Shown here: positions 10,259 through 22,100 of the stretch, piece after piece
How the letters are laid out: each line of letters begins with the position of its first letter
Position numbering within the stretch: position 1 is the first letter of the stretch
DNA from: Haematobia irritans
Taxonomy: Eukaryota; Arthropoda; Insecta; Diptera; Muscidae
Direction: 5' to 3'
Assembly (NCBI RefSeq): GCF_050003625.1
Contig: NC_134399.1
Location: forward strand, 222,760,975 to 222,824,974
DNA length: 64,000 nt
Translations under genes and position numbers: made by a program
The notes under the pieces: model-generated
What the model was told of the DNA's origin: nothing
Databases searched by the model: none
What the model saw: only the letters and a program-made list of their open reading frames with translations

Positions 10259-11194
10259 AAGGGTGATTCTTTTGAGGTTAGGATTTTCATGCATTAGTAT
10301 TTGACAGATCACGTGGGATTTCAGACATGGTGTCAAAGAGAAAGATGCTAAGTATGCTTTGACATTTCATCATGAATAGACTTACGATCTGCCACAACGT
10401 CGAATTTTCCTAGAAAAGTTGGCCCTAGAAAAGTTGGCAGAAAATCCGCTTTTTTATCGACAAATTTTGTTCAGCGATGAGGCTCATTTCTGGTTGAATG
10501 GCTACGTAAATAAGCAAAATTGCCGCATTTGGAGTGAAGAGCAACCAGAAGCCGTTCAAGAACTGCCCATGCATCCCGAAAAATGCACTGTTTGGTGTGG
10601 TTTGTACGCTGGTGGAATCATTGGACCGTATTTTTTCAAAGATGCTGTTGGACGCAACGTTACGGTGAATGGCGATCGCTATCGTTCGATGCTAATAAAC
10701 TTTTTGTTGCCAAAAATGGAAGAACTGAACTTGGTTGACATGTGGTTTCAACAAGATGGCGCTACATGCCACACAGCTCGCGATTCTATGGCCATTTTGA
10801 GGGAAAACTTCGGAGAACAATTCATCTCAAGAAATGGACCGGTAAGTTGGCCACCAAGATCATGCGATTTGACGCCTTTAGACTATTTTTTGTGGGGCTA
10901 CGTCAAGTCTAAAGTCTACAGAAATAAGCCAGCAACTATTCCAGCTTTGGAAGACAACATTTCCGAAGAAATTCGGGCTATTCCGGCCGAAATGCTCGAA
11001 AAAGTTGCCCAAAATTGGACTTTCCGAATGGACCACCTAAGACGCAGCCGCGGTCAACATTTAAATGAAATTATCTTCAAAAAGTAAATGTCATGGACCA
11101 ATCTAACGTTTCAAATAAAGAACCGATGAGATTTTGCAAATTTTATGCGTTTTTTTTTTTAAAAAAGTTATCAAGCTCTTAACAAATCACCCTT
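10259..11194 (+). mobile_element. DD41D mariner-like element, internally deleted
   Basis: A 936-bp element flanked by TA at 10257-10258 and 11195-11196. Both ends carry AAGGGTGATT, and the similarity stops soon after. Removing it restores GGGCTATACATATATGGGAG, the family B consensus, so the insertion is exact. It contains an N-terminally deleted transposase (10383-11087), followed by a TCAAATAAAG signal-like sequence and a T-rich tract. It is shorter than a complete mariner of this group (about 1.2-1.3 kb by general knowledge). The missing part is the DNA-binding domain. Confidence 0.92.
10383..11087 (+). pseudogene. DD41D mariner transposase, catalytic domain only
   Basis: The open frame from 10380 runs to the stop at 11087; the only ATGs upstream are out of frame, and an in-frame TAG lies at 10377. 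Counting residues from the codon at 10419, the first catalytic Asp is residue 20 (FSDEAHF), the second is 113 (FQQDGATCHTA) and the third is 155 (CDLTPLDYFLWG). That leaves 41 residues between the last two, the DD41D spacing described for rosa-type mariners. The triad is intact, and so is the C-terminal tail to EIIFKK. The two helix-turn-helix motifs needed for TIR binding are deleted. A 14-base direct repeat CTAGAAAAGTTGGC sits at the deletion side. Not expected to be active alone. Confidence 0.88.
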
Positions 11195-11810
11195 TATATG
11201 GGAGCTATATCTAAATCTGAACCGATTTCGATGATTTTTTGCACATATAGTTAGTGCTATAGAAGACTACATTTAGGCAAATTTGGGTAAGATCGGTTGA
11301 TAAATAAGGGTTTTATGGCCAAATTTAGAAAAATCGGGCGGTACATATATATGGGAGCTATAGCTAAATCTGAACCGATTGCGATGATTTTTTGCACATA
11401 TAGTTAGTGCTATAGAAGATTATATCTAGTCAACTTTGAGTAAGATCGGTTGATAAATAGAGGTCTTGTGGGCGGGCGATACATATATATGAGAGCTATA
11501 TCTAAATCTGAACCGATTTGGATGAAATTTTGCAGACTTGAAGGGCGATGGAAAAGATTACCTATTGCCAAATTTGGTGACGATCCGTTTGAAAAAAAGC
11601 GGAACGTGACCCCATTTGTCGAAATCGGGCGATACATATATATGGGAGCTATATCTAAACTTGATCAGATTTCTTCCAAATTCAATAGCGTTCGTCGTTG
11701 TGCCCAAAAAACTCCCTGTACAATCCTGTGAACAACAAATACATGGACAGACGGACGGACGGACACCAAGCGCTAGATCGACTCAGGAGGTGATTCTGAG
11801 TCGACCGGTA

Positions 11811-12378
11811 CACAAAAAATTTTTTTTCTGATTCAATCACCAAATTAATTGATCCAATTAATTTTTTAATTGAAATGTCTTCAATCACGAAAATGATAGT
11901 ATCAATCATAGTTTTAATTGGGCATAGAAAAAATTCTTGATTAAAAAATTAATTGATTTTTTCAGCAAATGTCAATTAATTTTTTAATTGATTCAATTAA
12001 AAATTTAATTGATGTTGATTGCAAAACTCAAGAAATTTATTAATTAAAAAAGGTAAATATTTTTAATTACTCTCTGAATTGGCTTAGAGTTTTTATTTGG
12101 ATTAACAAATGATTGTTTGAAATACATTTTTAATTAAAAATTTTAAAAAAATCAGCACTTTTTTTAACTGAATTAGTCTTCAGAATTTGATTAAAAAGTT
12201 ATTTGTATCAATAATTTTTTAATTAAAAATTTTAAAATTTTCAATCATCGACTTAATTAACGTAATGTTTCTATCATGATTGAAAAGTTAATTGTATCAA
12301 TTAATTTATTAATTGAAAAAATTTTCAACTTCAATTAACATTTTAATTGGGAATATTTTGGTGATATTTTTTTCTGTG
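11811..12378 (+). mobile_element. TA-flanked AT-rich MITE G1
   Basis: A 568-bp element bounded by TA at 11809-11810 and 12379-12380. Its ends are CACAAAAAATTTTTTT and ATTTTTTTCTGTG. The interior is dense in TTAATTAAAA, AATTGATTCAATTA and similar inverted motifs. A near-identical copy lies inverted at 44113-44660. An empty family B site (minus strand) at about 52905-52930 shows the uninterrupted TATATATA target. No coding capacity. Tc1/mariner-type MITE by TSD and termini (inference). Confidence 0.88.
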
Positions 12379-12477
12379 TATATATTTTATGGGGTCTAAA
12401 ATCAATATTTCTGGTAGGCACATTTTTTGGCCGATCAAACTTATTATACCCTGACCACTATGTGGTTTAGGGTATAA

Positions 12478-12797
12478 AAAGTAAGATTTCATTACGCTGA
12501 GGGAAATTTCAAAAAAATAATAAAATTTAAATATTAGCAAGAAATTTTTTTGCAATAAACCTAAGTTAAATTTGGCGTTACCCAGCAAAAAAATTTGGAA
12601 GTTCTTCCAAAGGCACAACTTTAAAAGCACTTCCAAAAATGCCCTCCTAAAGATGTTCTTTATTTTAACTACATAGGAAGTTCTTTTGATTCAATTTCAA
12701 AAATTAAAATTATTTTATTTTAACAATGTTAAAATAAGAGTAAGAATTAATAAAATGGAACAAATTATTAAAATTTTGTTAAAAAAAATTCAATATC
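12478..12797 (+). repeat. Repeat L, copy 2 (empty-site reference)
   Basis: Starts directly after the family B 3' end with GTAAGATTTCATTACGCTG and runs to AAAATTTTGTTAAAAA. It is uninterrupted, which exposes the target sites of D1 and of the foldback element in copy 1. It contains AAATTTGGAAGTTCTTCCAA, a short palindrome-like stretch. No gene. Confidence 0.8.
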
Positions 12798-12799
12798 CA

Positions 12800-13610
12800 T
12801 TCTAGAAAAATTGTGAACTTTTGTAAATGTTTGAAGTCAAACGTTTCAAACAAATGTTGGAATGCATAAACAATAAAAAAAAATTAAATAAATAATTTAT
12901 TTAGCAAAATATCACAAAAATGTTTGTCCAAACTTATGAGATTAGACTTATAAGCCATTACTCATATGTGGAAATGTTGTAGTTTTACGATACCATTTGA
13001 ATAATTGAAATAACATTAAGATACTATTGTGAATTTTGAATTTAGTAGTAAGATATTTCGTGGCAAGTCATTGAATTAGAATTTGGCCACTTGTTTTTAT
13101 ACTTCAACGGTGAGCATCGAACACACTCAATAAACCTGTACGAATCGAACCCTAATATTCCTTTTTTGTCTTTTTGGTTCACTTGCCCATAATAACTCTT
13201 CCCTGAGATATTATGTTTGGCAAAACATTCCATGGTTGATCTCCTCTCCCTTTTGTTATAGTCCCTGCTGGTGGGAAGTAAATTCAAGAGGCCTATTCCC
13301 TATACAGTCCACTATCACTCCAAAGGTTGGTAAGAGTGAATACCATCTCTCCAGACTTCATCTCTCTATTCACATAAGCTCAAACAATGTTTAATTCACA
13401 TCCAAAACACTGAATTCAGATCACACCTTAAGAAATTGTGCAAATTCAGTGCAACAGCTGTTTAAATGGTGGACATCCGTTCTATGACAAGCCCATGTTA
13501 AATTCATCGTTTCTGCGCCACTTTTACACCACCCCGGATCCAAAAGCAACATTTTCACTACTTTTTTGGCGATGCTTTTGTTTTGCTGGGATATTAAATG
13601 GAACAGAATG
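12800..13610. other. Unassigned DNA with no recognisable gene
   Basis: Unique-looking sequence. The best open frame (81 codons, minus, 13042-13287) has no known motif. From about 13420 it abuts the broken edge of a mariner, and no mariner 3' TIR is present, so the mariner was truncated against this DNA. Confidence 0.55.
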
Positions 13611-13611
13611 A

Positions 13612-14165
13612 AGAAAACAGACGATTCACCGTTCGCTGTCCACTGTAGATTGGACTCAGGAGTGTAGTGATGGAGCCATGTTTCATCCATTGTCACATAT
13701 CGACGGAAAAACTCGGGTGTGTTACGAGTTAACAGCTGCAAACACCGTTCAGAATCATCAACACGTTGTTGTTTTTGGTCAAATATGAGCTCGCGCGGTA
13801 CCCATTTTGCACAGAGCTTCCGCATATCCAAATATTGATGAAAGATATGACCAACACGTTCCTTTGATATCTTTAAGGCCTCTGCTTTGATCTGATCTCG
13901 ATCAACTTCATTTTACGGTCATTCAAAATCATTTTGTGGATTTTTTTGATGTTTTCGTCGGTAACCACCTCTTTCGGGCGGCCACTGCGTTCACCGTCCT
14001 CCGTGCTCATTTCACCACGCTTGAATTTTGCATACCAATCAATTATTGTTGATTTCCCTGGGGCCGAGTCCGGAAACTCATTATCAAGCCAAGTTTTTGC
14101 TTTCACCGTATTTTGTCCCTTCAGAAAACAGTATTTTATCAAAACACGAAATTCCTTTTTTCCAT
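13612..14165 (-). pseudogene. Irritans-subfamily mariner transposase fragment
   Basis: The start ATG is at 14165-14163, but the reading MEK runs out of frame within ten codons, apparently by loss of one A. The next frame gives the HTH region: IKYCFLKGQNTVKAKTWLD, KSTIIDWYAKFKRGEMS, and GRPKEVV at the linker. A deletion near 13880-13900 removes part of the second HTH. Reading continues with LCAKWVPREL, then FFRRYVTMDETWLHHYTPE, which holds the first catalytic Asp. Homology ends near 13612, so the second and third catalytic Asp are lost. Close to Himar1-type mariner by recognition. Inactive. Confidence 0.88.
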
Positions 14166-14279
14166 TTTTTTCACAATAACAAAAGTTGCTTCACAAAAGA
14201 CGCTCTATCTCACAAACTAATTGACTTACAGACGTCAAATTTTGACACGAATCATTTGAATGTTGGTACTATATAAAAA

Positions 14280-16124
14280 ACAAGTATATAAAGAAGTAAG
14301 TTCGGCCGGGCCGAATCTTAAATACCCACCACCAAGAATCAAATATTATAGTTTCCTGTGAAAATTTCAGGGGGATTTGGTGACAAGCAGATCAGTTCAA
14401 CCAGTACACTTCCCGAAGATAAATTCAAAGATTTTACCTATGAAGACTAGATCAGATTCTCGATTTATAAGAACCATATTTGTTTGAGTTTTAGAGGAAT
14501 CATAAACATCGTGTGCAAGTCTACAAGAAAACGATGAAATAACGCCTTGATTTAAAATCTAAAATCTGTAGATTTTTACTCCCATTATTTAAATGATTAC
14601 CAGAAGTAAAATCTGGAAACTATAATTCAGTTTCAAGCAATTTTCATTATCAGTGCACATGGACCGATATTCACCATTTTCGGCACACCTCTTTATGTTC
14701 CTAAAATACTTCTAGATTTAAAATTTCATGCAAATTTGATAAAAACTATGGTTTCTAAAAGCCCAAGAAGTAAAATCGGGAGATCGGTCTATTTGGGAGA
14801 TAAACCAAAACATGGACCAATACACGCCATTTTCGGTCATCATATTTAAGGTCCTAAATACCTCTAGATTTCTCATTTCAGGCAAATTAGATAAAAACTA
14901 CGGATTCTAGAAGCCAAACAAATAAAATCATTTCTTGCACACCTATTTATATTCCTAAAAACCTCCAGATTTTCGATTTCAGGCAAAGTGGACAACAATT
15001 ACGGTTTCTAGAAGCCCAAAAAGTAACATCGGGAGATCGGTCTAAATGATGGATATATCAAAACATGGACCTATACTCACCATTTCCGGCATACCTTTTT
15101 ATGGTCCTAAAATACCTCTAGATTTCCAATTTGAGGCAAGTTGGGTAAAAACTACGGTTTCTATAAGCCCAAGAATAAAATCTGGAGATCGGTCTATATG
15201 GGGGCTATATAAAAACATGGCCCGATACTCATCATTTTCAGCACACCTCTTTAGGGTTCTAAAATACCTCTAGATTTCCAATTTCAGGCAAATTGGATAA
15301 AAACTACGGATTCTATAAGCCCAAGACCCCATATCGGGAGATCGGTCTATATGGGGGATATACTAAATCATGGACCGCTACTCATCATTTTTGGCACACC
15401 TCTTTGTGGTCATAAAATACCTCTAGATTTCCAATTTCAGGCAAATTGGATAAAAACTACAGATTTAGACGCCAAGTAGTAAAAACTGGAGATCGGTCTA
15501 TATGGGGGCTATACCAAAACATGGACCGATACTCACCATTTTCGGCACACCTCTTTACTGTTCCAAAATACCTCTAGATTTCCAATTTCAGGCAAATTGG
15601 ATAAAAACTACGGATTCTATAAACCCAGGACGCCATATCGGGAGATCGGTCTATATGGGGGATGTACCAAAACATGGACCGATACTCACCATTTGTGGCA
15701 CACCTCTTTTTGGTCACAAAATACCTCTAGATTTCCAATTTCAGACAAATTGGATAGAAACTAAGGTTTTTATAAGCCCAAGACCCCAAATCGGGAGGTC
15801 GGTTTATATGGGGACTATATCAAAACTTGGACCGATATAGCCCATCTTCGAACTTGACCTGCCTGCAGACGAAAGACGAGTTTGTGCGAAATTTCAGCAC
15901 GATTGCTTTATTATTGAAGACTGTAGCGTGATTACAACAGACAGCCAGACAGACAGACAGACAGACAGACAGACGGACAGACGGACATGGCTATATCGTC
16001 TTAGAATTTCTCCCTGATCAAGAATATATATACTTTATATAGTCGGAAATCGATATTCGATGTGTTACAAACGGAATGACAAACTTATTATACCCCCGTC
16101 ACCATTCTTTGGTGGTGGGTATAA
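14280..16124 (+). mobile_element. DINE-like family C element
   Basis: The 5' end ACAAGTATATAAAGAAG is followed by the palindrome TTCGGCCGGGCCGAA and the sub-terminal TACCCACCACCAAGAAT (14323-14339). The body has repeated units of about 155-160 bp with GGAGATCGGTCTATATGGGG, AAACATGGACCGATACTCAC and ATACCTCTAGATTTCCAATT. A (GACA)n tract occupies 15948-15990. The 3' hairpin uses ATTCTTTGGTGGTGGGTATAA (16104-16124). It is inserted in a mariner 5' UTR with no visible target duplication. No coding capacity. Confidence 0.88.
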
Positions 16125-16191
16125 TAATATGCATTTAATACTAGCGACGCCATCTATGTGTCAGACCGGGGACTTATCAGCCAACCTGTTA

Positions 16192-17330
16192 TTAGCATTA
16201 ATTTTAAAATAAATTTCACACAAAATTCATATTCAATTCATATCCATTGTTCTACAGGATTTGAGTTTCTGTTTTTAAGCACCCAATACCCAACACCAAT
16301 AAGTGAGCTCAGTGCAAATAGACTTGTTATCGATGTGGCCATCGAACCACAACCAGACATACTCATAGCTCACAGAGTAGTGCCGAAACTACTCTACAAT
16401 CGTCTGACACAAGAGCCCAAAAAAAAGGAAATAAAACGAAATTTGGTTTTACCGCATTTATAATCCAATAATAAATGGAATATTTCCGACCTCGGGCATT
16501 AAATTAAATGTTATCAGTCAACTTGCAGAAAATTATCAATTCAGGCTACATTTGCATGCAACTTCCTCCAGCCATGCTTGAAATGTAGCCGAACTTCAAG
16601 GTTCTAGTTAAAAACTTTAGCTCTTGGAATGTATAGAAGGATAATGTGAATTTGGATGACGACAGAGAGAGAGAGAGGAGGTTACAAATGACTGCAGATC
16701 CTGGCCAATGCTTCAGCTTCAATTAAAACTGAATTATGAGCTCATGTTGACTTTTGTGTTTTATTTTATGGATATTTTCACAGAGAGTTCCCCTGGGCTC
16801 CCCTTTACCACCACCCCACTCTTGATGTTTTTATTTATGAAAGGATCTCTTTTGGGGATTTTTAAATGAAATCACGAGACACATTACACACATGTGAATT
16901 AAGGATATGTATGGCATATCTACTCGGAATATCCTTGAATAAACGAATGTTGGGAATGTAAATATGGCCAAGTTATGTTTTGTTGATAAGCCCCAGAAAA
17001 TGGGTAAAGGCAATTAAATTGTTAACTGGATTGTTAAACTGTGTAAAAACAAAAGTCCTCGTCTTTCCACGTACAAACAGAAAACCAGTTAGAGATATCA
17101 AGAGAAAATAGAATAGATTTGTCCATGGGAAAACTTCTTTTCGTTAGTTACAAAGTTAGTTTTTCATTAATTTCCATTTATCTCAAATTTGGCTATGGCT
17201 TTATGTGATTTTGCCTACAAATATGGAAATATGGAAAAATGATTTAGCAAACCAAATTTTTTATTTTGTGTGTTTAAAAATGTTGTAAACACCAGTATGA
17301 TAATGTAAGTTACAAATTCAGTTAGGTCGG
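16192..17330. other. AT-rich stretch with no recognisable gene
   Basis: Follows the mariner TIR. An open frame of 101 codons (16158-16463, plus) starts inside the mariner TIR and has no recognisable domain. A short (GA)n tract lies at 16664-16680. No repeats with defined ends were found. Confidence 0.55.
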
Positions 17331-17344
17331 GTCAGGCAGGACAA

Positions 17345-17935
17345 GGTAAAGTAGGATATTTGGGTTATATACAGTATGATGTAGACCAATTTTTGCATGG
17401 TCATTAAAGATCATATATTAACACCATGTACCAAATTTCAACCGGATCGGATGAAATTTGCTTCTCTTAGAGGCTCCGCAATCCAAATCTGGTGATCGGT
17501 TCATATGGGGGCTATATATAATTATGGACCGATGTGGACCAATTTTTGCATGGTTGTTAGAGACCATATATTAACACCATGTGCCAAATTTCAGCCGGAT
17601 CGGATGAAATTTGCTTCTCTTAGAGCAATCGCAAGCCAAATTTGGGGGTCCGTTTGTATGGGGGCTATACGTAAAAGTGGACCGATATGGCCCGTTTGCA
17701 ATACCATCCGACCTAAATCAATAGCAACTACTTGTGCAAAGTTTCACGTCGATAGCTTGCTTCGTTCGGAAGATTGCGAAATTTCAACAGACAGACGGAC
17801 ATGCTCAGATCGACTCAGAATTTCACCACGACCCAGAATATATATACTTTATGGGGTCTTAGAGCAATATTTCGATGTGTTACAAACGGAATGACTAAGT
17901 TAATATACCCCCATCCTGTGGTGTAGGGTATAAAA
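17345..17935 (+). repeat. DINE-like family A, 3' half
   Basis: Two to three 153-bp units (17380-17690), then the conserved block with ACAGACAGACGGACATGC, TATATACTTTATGGGGTCTT and a degraded terminal hairpin TGGTGTAGGGTATAAA at 17935. The 5' end is missing, so the element is 5' truncated. Confidence 0.8.
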
Positions 17936-17939
17936 ATTT

Positions 17940-19103
17940 ACTTACAAAAAACTCGACAAATCAATTTTTCACTTGACACGCATTAAAAAAAACTTGACAA
18001 TCAAGCCAAATCAAGCCCGTCTGGCAACCCTATATGCGGTCGAATTTTTTCTGCTCTAGTTGTCTTTAGGAGATTTTCCCTATAATATTCGGCATTTATT
18101 TTGTCCGACGGTCGATGAATACGAGCGGTGAGCGATCTTCGGCTGTTACTCCATTGTTATCACCAGGAATACTGAAATCGTCACTAGCTTATTAGGATAG
18201 CAAAAGTCGACTATTTCCAAGTAGTTCTCCTTCTACGATTAGAATCTATTAAGTCCTTATGAATTCCAAATATTTCCTATACTTCCCTCATAATAATTTC
18301 TTATATGCAATCCTATGACCATAGAATTTCTTAAATGTACATCTAAACTCAGAACCCGTACTCCATAAGAATATTCTTGCCATATATGTTCGCTTCTATG
18401 TATGCTACATATTTGTTTTTATCCATTAAGGCAGCGAGGGACGGACATCGAAGTGGCCAAAACCGACCACATGGAGATAATTGCTTTATGAGCTGTTGTA
18501 GTTATGAGTCTAAATGAAATTTTCAGTTATTAAAACAAATGGCCATTCTGGTCATGCCGTTTGCACATTGAGTATCCTGACCCACAAGTATCCTTGTCTG
18601 GGACAACGAAGCATGTTTACCACACAGAGTGTGATGTGGTCCAAGAATATCTCAATTTTGGTCATGAATTATTTAATACGGTTATGACACTTGTTTTTGA
18701 TTCCAACAGATTCTCGAGAGAAAGAGAGAGAGAGCGTGAGAAAGAGAGAGGTGTTAGATAATGGTTATGAAAACTTCCAAAAAGGATAATTCAATTTATT
18801 TACTACAAGTATTATGGTGTGGATATGAGTATGTCGGTTACTTCCAATGTTTCTATCTTATCTACAATTTTATGTTCTCTAGCAAAAATATCGTAAAATA
18901 GGAGGGAAAAAACTTTGTTATTTTTATCGATAGTTGCAACCATTACAAGTGTCACCAAAGTTTTACTCTTCTAAATTATGATTCAAGTGAGTGGAAAACA
19001 ATTTGCTTAAGAGGTTTTCTTTCTGCATATTTTGTAATCTATGACACCTGACACCATGAAAATGAGATGAGAAAACACTTTGCAACAAACGACGAAGTAT
19101 AGG
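17940..19103. other. Mostly unassigned DNA, with (GA)n tract
   Basis: Apart from the transposase scrap at 18062-18160, no gene is visible. A purine-rich tract AGAGAAAGAGAGAGAGAGCG at about 18715-18750 is the only simple repeat. The 8-bp TSD of the large hAT-like element begins at 19104. Confidence 0.55.
18062..18160 (-). pseudogene. Tc1-like transposase scrap
   Basis: Minus-strand reading gives TAEDRSPLVFIDRRTK. After a one-base frame change it gives INAEYYRENLL. This pair (PLVFID followed by the N-AEYYRENLL stretch) is typical of the segment between the first and second catalytic Asp in Tc1-type transposases. No TIR or other transposase segment was found nearby. Very decayed; identification rests on about 27 residues. 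Confidence 0.6.
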
Positions 19104-19199
19104 CTGGGGGTCAGTGTTTCCACAAACAGGGAAAATTCTCTGTATGTAGGTTTTTTCTAATATTTAGCGTCTTATAGGGACGTAGGTGCACAATGTAGG

Positions 19200-22100
19200 T
19201 AATTTTTTAGGAAAACTTATCATAATTTTACTTTTATAGAAAATTTGGTCAAAATTTTATTTCTATAGAATATTTTGTCAGAATTTTATTTCTGTAGAAA
19301 ATTTTGTCAAAATTTTAGTTCTATAGAAAATTTGGTCAAAATTTAATTGCAATAGAAAATTTGGTCAAAACTTTATTGCAATAGAATATTTGATCAAAAT
19401 TTTTTTTCAATAGAAAATTTTGTTTCTATAGAAAATTTTGTCAAAATTTTGTTTTTATAGAAAAATTTGTCAAAATTTTATTTCTATAGAAAATTTTGTC
19501 GAAATGTCATTTCTGTAGAAAATTTGGTCAAGATTGTATTTCTATAGAATTTTTTCTCAAAAATTTATTTCCAAAATTTTTTTTTCTCAAAATTTTATTT
19601 CTAATAATAATTTTTATTTCTAAGAATTTTTTCTCAAAATTTTATTTCTGTAAAATTTTTTTCTCAAAATTTTATTTCTATGGAAAAAATGGTCAACATT
19701 TTATTTCTATAGAAAATTTTCTCACAATTTTATTTCTATAGAAATATTAGTCAACATTTTATTCTCAAAATTTTATTTCTATAAAAAATTTGTCAAAATG
19801 TTGTTTCTCTAGAAAATTGTATCAATATATTATTTCTATAGAAAATTTTGTTAAAATTTTATTTCTATAGAAAATTTGGTCCCAATTTTATTTCAATAGA
19901 ATATTTTGTCAAAATCTTTTTTCTATAGAAAAGTTTGCCAAAATTTTATTTCAATAGAATATTTTGTTAAAATTTTATTTCTATAGAAAACTTGGCCAAC
20001 ATTTTATTTCTATGGAATATTTGGCCAAATTTTATTTCAATAGAAAATTTTATCAAAATTTTGTTTCTATCGAAGACTTTGTCAAAATTTTGTTTTTATA
20101 GAAAAATTTGTCAACATTTTTTCTCAAAATTTTATTTCTATAAATAATTTTTATTTCTAAGAATTTTTTCTCAAAATTTTATTTCTATAGAAAATTTTCT
20201 CACCATTTTATTTCTATAGAAATATTAGTCAAAATTTTATTTCTACATCATTTTTTCTCAAAATGTTATTTCTATAGAAAATTTGTAAAAATTTTGTTTC
20301 TCTAGAAAATTTTATCAAAATATTATTTCTATAGAAAATTTTGTTAAAATTTTATTTCCATAGAAAATTTGGTCACAATTTTATTTCAATAGAATATTTT
20401 GTCAAAATCTTTTTTCTATAAAAAATTTTATCAAATTTTTATTTCTATAAAAAAAAATTGCTCAAAATTTTATTTCTATAGAAAATTAATCAACATTTTA
20501 TTTTTTAGAAAATTTTGTCAAAATTTTATTTCCATAGAAAAGTTTGTCAAAACTTTATTTCAATAGAATATTTTGTTAAAATTTCATTTCTATAGAAAAC
20601 TTGGTCAACATTTTATTTGTATAGAAAATTTGGTCAAAATTTAATTGCAATAGAAAATTTGGTCAACATTTTATTGCAATAGAATATTTGGTCAACATTT
20701 TATTTCAATAGAAAATTTTATCAAAATTTTGTTTCTACAGAAAATTTTGTCAAAATTTTATTTCAAAAGAAATTTTGTCAAAATTTTATTTCTATAGAAA
20801 ATTTTGTCAAAATTTTATTTCTATAGAAAATTTTGTCAGAATTTTATTTCTATAGAAAAATTTGTCAAAATTTTATTTCTATAGAAAAGTTTGTCAAAAT
20901 TTTATTTCTATAGAAAATTTTGTCAAAATTTTATTTCTATAAAAAAAATTTTCAAAATTTTATTTCTATAGAAAATTTAGTCAAAATTTTATTTCTATAG
21001 AAAATTTGGCAACATTTTATTTCAATAGAAAATTTGGTCAAAATTTTATTCCTATAGAAAATTTTGTCGAAATTTTATTTCTGTAGAAAATTTGGTAAAA
21101 ATTGTATTTCTATAGAATTTTTTATAGAAACTTTTGTCAAAATATTATTTCTAAGAAAATTTTGTCGAAATTTTATTTCTATGGAAAATTTTGTCGAAAT
21201 TTTATTTCTATAGAAAATTTTTTATTTATATAGAATTTTGTCAAAATTTTATTTCTATAGAAAATTTGGCAACATTTTATTTCAATAGAAAATTTGGTCA
21301 AAATTTTATTCCTATAGAAAATGTTGACGAAATTTTATTTCTGTAGAAAATTTGGTACAAATTGTATTTCTATAGAATTTTTTCTCAAAAAGTTATTTTT
21401 TTAAGATTTTTTTTCTCATAATTTTATTTCTATAAATATATAATCTATAGAAAATTTAGTCAAAATTTTATTTCTATAGAAAATTTGGCAACATTTTATT
21501 TCAATAGAAAATTTGGTCAAAATTTTATTCCTATAGAAAATTTTGTCGAAATTTTATTTCTGTAGAAAATTTGGTAAAAATTGTATTTCTATAGAAGTTT
21601 TTATAGAAACTTTTGTCAAAATATTATTTCTAAGAAAATTTTGTCGAAATTTTATTTCTATGGAAAATTTTGTCGAAATTTTATTTCTATAGAAAATTTT
21701 TTATTTATATAGAATTTTGTCAAAATTTTATTTCTATAGAAAATTTGGCAACATTTTATTTCAATAGAAAATTTGGTCAAAATTTTATTCCTATAGAAAA
21801 TTTTGACGAAATTTTATTTCTGTAGAAAATTTGGTACAAATTGTATTTCTATAGAATTTTTTCTCAAAAAGTTATTTTTTTAGATTTTTTTCTCATAATT
21901 TTATTTCTATAAATAATTTTGTGAAAATTTTATTTTTTCTCAAAATTTTATTTCTATTGAATTTTTTCTCAAAATATTATTTCTATAGAAAATTTTCTCC
22001 AAATTTTATTTCTACAGAAATATTAGTCAACATTTTATTTCTACAGCATTTTTTCTCAAAATTTTATTTCTATAGAAAATTTGTCAAAATTTTATTTCTC

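Larger units (their letters stand above)
8828..12477 (+). mobile_element. DINE-like family B element with three nested insertions
   Basis: The 5' end AACAAGTAAGTAAAG is followed by GTCGGGCGGGGCCAAC and the sub-terminal ATACCCTAAACCACC (8871-8885). The 3' end is a hairpin ending GTGGTTTAGGGTATAA (12462-12477). The body has repeated units of the form GGGAGCTATATCTAAATCTG followed by AACCGATTTCGATGA, then a GACGGACGGACGGAC tract near 11750. Nested inside are a hAT-like element (9024-9683), a DD41D mariner (10259-11194) and a TA MITE (11811-12378). Removing the mariner and the MITE restores the family consensus. No coding sequence of its own. Confidence 0.85.
13612..16189 (-). mobile_element. Irritans-type mariner, 3'-truncated, split by DINE family C
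   Basis: The 5' TIR is at 16161-16189 (minus strand, starting ACAGGTTGGCTGATAAGTCC) with a TA at 16190-16191. The 5' UTR runs 16160-16125, is interrupted by a 1.85 kb DINE-C element (14280-16124), and resumes at 14279. The transposase pseudogene follows down to about 13612, where homology stops. The 3' half, including the other TIR, is missing. The split is visible because the TIR and the transposase start are correctly oriented on either side of a complete DINE. Confidence 0.85.

Noticed and set aside
6938..12797. LTR retrotransposon with L repeats as LTRs
   Set aside because: L does not start TG or end CA, there is no primer-binding site or polypurine tract, and the interior is a DINE with its own ends.
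15948..15990. Possible CRISPR-like or tandem repeat array
   Set aside because: Simple (GACA)n microsatellite inside a DINE element of a eukaryotic genome.
16158..16463. 101-codon frame
   Set aside because: Begins within a mariner TIR and shows no motif or homology I recognise.
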